A DNA stretch of 9,640 bases from the NCBI GenBank assembly GCA_964373575.1, contig CAYJVB010000030.1, positions 1 through 9,640 of the forward strand, written 5' to 3'. Position 1 is the first letter of the stretch. Each line of letters starts with the position of its first letter. Position numbers and translations under genes: made by a program. The DNA is from CAYJVB01 sp964373575. Lineage in GTDB: Archaea > Aenigmatarchaeota > Aenigmatarchaeia > CG10238-14. The notes under the pieces were generated by a model that saw only the letters and a list, made by a program, of their open reading frames with translations, was not told where the DNA came from and did no database searches. Below, piece after piece: positions 5,829-9,640 of this stretch.

Positions 5829-7223
5829 ATGAACAAAAAAATCATTCTTATTGTAGTAATCAGTATATTGCTGGTTGCAAGTTTGGCTGAGGCAAAGAAT
5901 GTTGCTCTAGTTGTGAAAAACAAAGACAGCTTGTCTGAAAAGCATGAGAAAAAAGTTTATGATGTGCTGAACAGCATGGGACACAATATCATCTTAGTCG
6001 ACAAAACATCCACGGTTGGTTACAAAAATTATGATTTGATCGTTGTTGCAGGAAGACCTGGTAACACACCATTAGTCGAGCAGTTGGATGATTTTGTTGG
6101 AAAAATCCCTGTCAATGAAGTACCTACAATAGCAATTGATTCCGCGAATCCAGCGAAATGGGGATGGCTAGAAACAGGTGGTATCAGCACAACATCATCA
6201 TCACAGATTCAAAAAATGGTTGTTGTTAACAATTCTTATCCAATAACTTCAGGATATAATGTTACTGATGAGATTTTTGTTCATACATTGAAAGACGGAT
6301 CATTAGTAGATATCAAAAAGGAAAAAACTGCGATGACAGTTCTTACAAGCATAGATAAAACTGGAAAATATGGTGTGGTAGCAATCGCAGAGCCAAATAC
6401 ACATTTATCAAAGAATATCACAATAAAAGCAAGAATAGTATTCTTCGGCGTAACAGACACATTGTTATGGACAGACAAAACGGAATCTTTGTTCAAGACA
6501 TCTGTAGATTGGGCAACTTCAGGAACTGTAATTCAAACGGGTGGGTCAAATAATAATCCAAATCCCCCTTCAAATCAACAACCCAACCAACCATTAAATT
6601 CCTCTCCTCAAGCGTTACATGGTTCATCAACAAAAGTTCCAAGCGGTGGTGGAAATCCAATACCTGAATATTACATTGAAGAACTAGTAGGTAAAATAGA
6701 AATTTTAGGTTTATCAAAGACTTTTGAAATAGAAGTTGGGAAATCTTATGAAATGAAATATCAAATTCATAATGGCTTGAACGCAACAGTAACAGATGTT
6801 GACTTATCATTCATGGAACTGTTCCCAACTAATTGGTATATCATGGTTCCTGACAAGTTTGATTCCATAGCAGCAGATGAAACAAAAGACGTCTCAATAA
6901 TATTCAATGTTCCAGAAGATGCTGAAATCTATACTTATCCACTGACATTAAGGGTGATAACACATTCAAAGTTTGGTATATATCCTTACTTTGAAAAATT
7001 CAACGTTCTTTTGATGGAACCTGTTGAGGTATCAACTACAACAACAACTACAACCCTTCCTCAAGAGAAACCAACAGGGTTGACAGGCCTTTTTGTTTAT
7101 GCTGCCTCAAATCCACTGGTTTTTGGTATAGGATTAGTTGCAGTAGGAATGATATTTTTGATTTGGAAATTTTATCCACATCCATTATTTGGAAAAAAAG
7201 GTTACGTCTGGAAAAAAAGATAA
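5829..7223 (+). CDS. Membrane-anchored surface protein: ThuA-like domain, NEW3-like domain, poly-Thr stalk, TM helix
   Basis: This encodes 464 residues. After a signal peptide (1-22, ending AEA) comes a ThuA/GATase-like alpha-beta domain (23-231): strand NVALVV, helix EKHEKKVYDVLNSM, strand NIILV, then YDLIVVAG. Its YPITSGYNVTDEIFVH segment recalls the HPI...DE.Y signature of ThuA proteins. A linker rich in Asn, Pro and Gln (234-280) leads to a NEW3/Ig-like domain (about 285-397, with W336 and MVP), a Thr7-LP stalk (403-411), a membrane helix (about 426-447) and a short basic tail (KFYPHPLFGKKGYVWKKR). The first domain is related to both ThuA-like copies in the 787-residue protein, and the C-terminal half to the 692-residue protein. 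The ATG lies 7 bases after the upstream stop, and GTGA at 5819-5822 is the likely RBS, overlapping that stop, so translation may be coupled. Function is unknown; a receptor or scaffold role is inferred. Confidence 0.9.
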   Translation: MNKKIILIVVISILLVASLAEAKNVALVVKNKDSLSEKHEKKVYDVLNSMGHNIILVDKTSTVGYKNYDLIVVAGRPGNTPLVEQLDDFVGKIPVNEVPTIAIDSANPAKWGWLETGGISTTSSSQIQKMVVVNNSYPITSGYNVTDEIFVHTLKDGSLVDIKKEKTAMTVLTSIDKTGKYGVVAIAEPNTHLSKNITIKARIVFFGVTDTLLWTDKTESLFKTSVDWATSGTVIQTGGSNNNPNPPSNQQPNQPLNSSPQALHGSSTKVPSGGGNPIPEYYIEELVGKIEILGLSKTFEIEVGKSYEMKYQIHNGLNATVTDVDLSFMELFPTNWYIMVPDKFDSIAADETKDVSIIFNVPEDAEIYTYPLTLRVITHSKFGIYPYFEKFNVLLMEPVEVSTTTTTTTLPQEKPTGLTGLFVYAASNPLVFGIGLVAVGMIFLIWKFYPHPLFGKKGYVWKKR

Positions 7224-7240
7224 TTTATTGAAGGCGAGTA

Positions 7241-7600
7241 ATGTTGAACTGGAGACGCGCGATATTAATTTCAGTTACAGCAATTACAGTTCCACTTTCT
7301 AGTTTATTATTATATAGAGATCCGATACAGCACAAAAAATCTGATTTTCACATTAGTCCTCCAAATTTTGTAGTGAATGGTTATAACTTAGGAAAAGGAA
7401 TGATGCCAAATTTGTTTGGTTTTTATGTGGAGATGAGAGGCAAAAAATATGGGGGAGCAATTGTTTTTGGAGATAGAGATAAAAACTATTTTACTGATAT
7501 AGTTGTCATGGCTTATGTTTGGAATCGCGATATTAACACTATTACCTATTCTTGTCCAAGGGATAATCTGAAGAAAGATGATTATTCGATTGGTTGTTAA
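7241..7600 (+). CDS. Hypothetical 119-residue protein with N-terminal membrane anchor
   Basis: I do not recognise this protein. Residues 7-24 form a hydrophobic helix after WRR at 4-6, so it is either a signal anchor (most of the chain outside) or an uncleaved signal peptide. The rest is a soluble part of about 90 residues rich in aromatic, Gly and Asp residues (FGFYVEMRGKKYGGAIVFGDRD), with two Cys (C105 and the C-terminal C119) that could pair. The start ATG is 17 bases after the upstream stop. The only RBS-like element, AGGCGAG at 7232-7238, is weak. The gene is probably the last of the surface cluster, but nothing in its sequence ties it to those proteins. It is real rather than chance, judging by a coherent membrane anchor, its position and the absence of any better frame in the interval. 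Confidence 0.7.
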   Translation: MLNWRRAILISVTAITVPLSSLLLYRDPIQHKKSDFHISPPNFVVNGYNLGKGMMPNLFGFYVEMRGKKYGGAIVFGDRDKNYFTDIVVMAYVWNRDINTITYSCPRDNLKKDDYSIGC

Positions 7601-7665
7601 AACCAAAAATGTGAAAAATTCAAAAGAATATCAAAAAGAATGTAAATAATATATAAGGTAATTTA
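7601..7665 (+). promoter_or_regulatory. Short AT-rich spacer with RBS for the ZIP transporter
   Basis: The gap is 65 bases. AGGT at 7656-7659, 6 bases before the ATG at 7666, is the likely Shine-Dalgarno site. TATATAAG at 7650-7657 overlaps it and is too close to the ATG to act as that gene's TATA box. No clear terminator is visible, so the transporter may be read from the upstream transcript or from an unrecognised promoter. Confidence 0.5.
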
Positions 7666-8391
7666 ATGGACTGGATTATTTTCGGATTTGCACTCATGAC
7701 ATTTGTATCAACCATGATAGGCGGAATTGCCGCAATAAAATTCAGAAAATTTCTTCATTATTTTTTTGCTTTCGCTTCAGGTACTTTAATTGCGGTCACT
7801 TTTTTCGACATACTTCCAGAAAGTTTAGAAATCGCTCAATCCCTAAATATGCCAGTAAGATATATAATGATCACTGTAGTGGCATCCTTCTTGTTCTACA
7901 ACTTTATAGAAAAATATTTTTTGACACATCACCATCATGATGACAAACAAAAGGAACACGGACATATAATGGGTCCTATAGGAGCAAGTGGTTTAATTAT
8001 ACACAGCTTTCTTGATGGTGCAGCAATAGGTACAGCCTATCAGGTAAGTGCAGCAACCGGGTTAGTTGTAGCCTTAGGTGTAATATTTCATGATTTTACA
8101 GATGGAATCAATACTGTTACATTAATGCTTAAAAATAAACATCATGTCAAAAATGCAACAATATTTTTATTTTTCGGGGCTATAGCTCCAATGCTAGGAG
8201 TTTTATTCACATCATTGATCAGTATAAATCAAACAATACTCGCTTTCTTACTTGCAATATTTGCAGGAGAATTCCTATACATAGGGACCGCTAACCTATT
8301 ACCAGAAACCCAAGCACACACACCATGGAAAATGATTATGCTTATGATATTAGGAGTTATTTTAATCTTGACATTAACCGCGATAATCTAG
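7666..8391 (+). CDS. ZIP-family divalent metal ion transporter
   Basis: The 241-residue protein fits a ZIP family transporter (zinc, iron or manganese import into the cytoplasm) with about eight membrane helices. TM2 ends in DILPES (48-53). A His-rich cytosolic loop between TM3 and TM4 (THHHHDDKQKEHGH, 87-100) is typical of ZIP metal-binding loops. TM4 carries HSFLDGAAIG (H113, D117) and TM5 carries HDFTDGINTV (H142, D146), the positions of the family's binuclear metal site. GEFLYIGTANLLPE (201-214) in TM7 mirrors TM2, showing the usual internal pseudo-symmetry. Both metal-site motifs have Asp where many GufA/ZupT-type members have Glu (HNxPEG, HExPEG). The start is supported by AGGT 6 bases upstream. 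The substrate cannot be decided from sequence. Its stop lies 8 bases from the stop of the converging ftsZ. Confidence 0.92.
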   Translation: MDWIIFGFALMTFVSTMIGGIAAIKFRKFLHYFFAFASGTLIAVTFFDILPESLEIAQSLNMPVRYIMITVVASFLFYNFIEKYFLTHHHHDDKQKEHGHIMGPIGASGLIIHSFLDGAAIGTAYQVSAATGLVVALGVIFHDFTDGINTVTLMLKNKHHVKNATIFLFFGAIAPMLGVLFTSLISINQTILAFLLAIFAGEFLYIGTANLLPETQAHTPWKMIMLMILGVILILTLTAII

Positions 8392-8399
8392 CTGAAAAA

Positions 8400-9494
8400 T
8401 TACTTCTCTACGAAATCAATTTCCAACGCCTTTCTCAAATGTTCTCTTTCTATGTCCTTTTTGTTAACAGCGAGATGATCTAAAGCAATAGTCTCTTTTA
8501 CACCAGTTACGATTACCATAGTTTTAATAGTATCTTTCATCCTCTTTTCAATCTGAGCACCCCATACAATCTGTGCATCCTCGCTTAGCTTTGAAGAAAT
8601 CATCTCAACGATGCTGTTGGCTTCTTGAAGTGTCATCTGATGATCACCAATAATATTTATCAAAGCCCCCTTAGCACCAGTGATATCAACAGGCAAGAAA
8701 GGATCATTCAAAGCCTTTGTAACCGATTCAACCGCCCTTCCATTAGCATTACTTTCGCCTATTCCGATCATTGCAAGGCCACCATTACTCATAACCGACT
8801 TCAGATCAGCAAAATCCATGTTAACAAGTCCCGCCTTTGTTATCATCTCTACCACGCCTTTAACTGCATTGACTAAAACATTATCCACGATCTTAAATGC
8901 AGTGTTCATTGAAATATCAGGAACAATTTGAATCATCTTGTCATTTGGGATTATTAACAACGTGTCAATACTATTTCTTAGCTTAGACAAACCTTCCAAC
9001 GCATTCTGCATCCTCAATTTACCTTCAACAGAAAACGGTAATGTGACAATGCCTACACTTAAAATTCCCATTTGCTTTGCTATTCCAGCAATAATCGGAG
9101 CAGAACCAGTACCTGTACCACCACCCAAACCACATGTTATGAACACCATATCAGTTCCTTCAAGCATAGTCCTTAATTCAGAGATCGATTCTCTCGCAGC
9201 ATCGTTGCCAACCTTTGGCTCTCCACCTGCACCAAGGCCCCTTGTAAGCTCTTTACCTATTAAAACCTTGTAATCTGCTTCAGAATACAATAAATCCTGT
9301 GCGTCAGTGTTAATAGCAACAGTCTTTGCGCCCTCTATACCATCATTAGTCATCCTTGTTATGGCATTATTTCCAGCGCCACCACAGCCTATAACCTTGA
9401 TGTTGTGTCTTTTGCTTTCGAGAAAATGCTTCAATTCTTCGTCAACTTTTTTTAATCTGCCGTTTTTTCCTTCCATAAGGGGTTTCATTGCCAT
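8400..9494 (-). CDS. ftsZ: Cell division GTPase FtsZ (archaeal FtsZ1-type)
   Basis: The 364-residue tubulin homologue polymerises with GTP into the cytoplasmic division ring. The evidence is strong: the nucleotide-binding VIGCGGAGNNA (34-44), NTDAQ (62-66), the tubulin signature GGGTGTG (124-130), TLPFSVEGKLRMQNA, and the T7 loop NMDFAD (N225, D227, D230), whose acidic residues complete GTP hydrolysis in the neighbouring subunit. The whole chain is close to Methanocaldococcus FtsZ1, for example IEGAKTVAINTDAQ and TRGLGAGG. A charged N-terminal extension of about 30 residues precedes the GTPase domain. After VIVTGVK (326-332) about 32 residues remain, with no bacterial-type FtsA/ZipA-binding peptide, as in archaea. 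The start at 9494 is supported by GAGGT (9505-9501) 6 bases upstream; an alternative ATG at 9488 removes two residues. It is transcribed alone, convergent with the ZIP gene. Confidence 0.97.
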   Translation of the reverse strand: MAMKPLMEGKNGRLKKVDEELKHFLESKRHNIKVIGCGGAGNNAITRMTNDGIEGAKTVAINTDAQDLLYSEADYKVLIGKELTRGLGAGGEPKVGNDAARESISELRTMLEGTDMVFITCGLGGGTGTGSAPIIAGIAKQMGILSVGIVTLPFSVEGKLRMQNALEGLSKLRNSIDTLLIIPNDKMIQIVPDISMNTAFKIVDNVLVNAVKGVVEMITKAGLVNMDFADLKSVMSNGGLAMIGIGESNANGRAVESVTKALNDPFLPVDITGAKGALINIIGDHQMTLQEANSIVEMISSKLSEDAQIVWGAQIEKRMKDTIKTMVIVTGVKETIALDHLAVNKKDIEREHLRKALEIDFVEK

Positions 9495-9542
9495 ATAACT
9501 ACCTCAAGATCAAATCTTATTTTACGGAATTAATCTTAAATA
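9495..9542 (-). promoter_or_regulatory. ftsZ: ftsZ promoter and ribosome binding site
   Basis: On the minus strand TATTTAAG (9542-9535) is a good archaeal TATA box. A start about 26 bases downstream, near 9512, gives an 18-base leader containing GAGGT (9505-9501), 6 bases before the ATG. The spacings fit archaeal rules well, though no start site is proven. Confidence 0.6.
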
Positions 9543-9640
9543 GTTATCACTATCTAATGACATAAAAATTTATCCTAGAAAATAAATTAATTTCTATTAA
9601 AATAGGAACCTGGGGTTAAAACTTTGGTGATAAATTTTCT
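9543..9640. other. AT-rich upstream region at the right edge, no gene seen
   Basis: No supported coding region is visible. GGTGA at 9626-9630 on the plus strand could be an SD site or overlap a start for a divergent gene beyond the window, but only 14 bases follow it. ATAAATTTTTAT on the minus strand (about 9574-9562) is a second TATA-like word. Confidence 0.4.

Noticed and set aside
7250..7280. Twin-arginine (Tat) signal in WRRAILIS of the 119-residue protein
   Set aside because: Only the RR pair fits; the flanking consensus residues and a clear cleavage site are missing, so an ordinary signal anchor is more likely.
7644..7657. AATAATATATAAG as TATA box for the ZIP gene
   Set aside because: It ends 8 bases before the ATG, so transcription would start inside the coding region; it also overlaps the likely SD site.
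7924..7965. His-tag-like HHHHDD suggesting vector or engineered sequence
   Set aside because: It lies in the TM3-TM4 loop, where ZIP transporters naturally carry His-rich metal-binding stretches.
8625..9498. Several plus-strand ORFs of 63-111 codons opposite ftsZ
   Set aside because: They are antisense shadows of a highly conserved gene and show no protein-like features or start signals.
3210..9553. Shared 10-base word ATAGTGATAA (3210-3219, and minus strand of 9544-9553) and 8-base word CTAGAAAA (3136, 9575) upstream of the surface cluster and of ftsZ
   Set aside because: In DNA this AT-rich, a rough estimate gives about half a 10-base match expected by chance between the two regions, so no common regulation is claimed.
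9624..9640. Possible TTG or GTG start of a divergent gene at the right edge
   Set aside because: Fewer than 6 codons remain in the window, so coding potential cannot be judged.

Overview
The window looks like AT-rich archaeal DNA, most likely from a DPANN-type or related uncultured lineage. The grounds are an archaeal FtsZ1-type protein close in sequence to the Methanocaldococcus FtsZ1, GGTGA/AGGT-type ribosome binding sites, TATA-like boxes about 40-55 bases before start codons, T-rich terminators, and large secreted proteins with Cys-rich modules, many N-glycosylation sequons and poly-Thr stalks ending in Leu-Pro. The exact phylum cannot be read from the window.

Layout. Bases 1-528 hold the 3' end of a secreted-type Cys-containing protein, closed by a hairpin/T-tract terminator (541-580). 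Bases 623-2986 encode a 787-residue secreted multidomain protein with no membrane anchor. After an AT-rich intergenic stretch with a palindrome and a likely promoter, a compact same-strand cluster follows: a 692-residue membrane-anchored surface protein (3243-5321), a small type I membrane protein (5328-5822), a 464-residue membrane-anchored protein with a ThuA-like domain (5829-7223), and a 119-residue orphan (7241-7600). A ZIP-family metal transporter (7666-8391) then converges, with only 8 bases between stop codons, on ftsZ (8400-9494, minus strand), whose own promoter lies at its upstream edge.

How the genes fit together. The main message is a set of cell-surface proteins assembled from shared modules. 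An N-terminal Ig-like plus 10-Cys module is shared by the 787- and 692-residue proteins. A ThuA-like Rossmann-type domain occurs twice in the 787-residue protein and once in the 464-residue protein. A C-terminal unit (NEW3/Ig-like domain, poly-Thr-Leu-Pro stalk, membrane helix, Phe-Tyr-Pro at the membrane edge) is shared by the 692- and 464-residue proteins. Together with the small Ig-like membrane protein they look like an undescribed multi-subunit envelope or attachment assembly. One subunit carries a charged, probably coiled-coil cytoplasmic tail that could link the outside to the cell interior. That function is inference. ZIP and ftsZ are ordinary housekeeping neighbours with no evident link to the surface cluster.

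I saw no tRNA, rRNA, CRISPR array, insertion sequence or phage gene.
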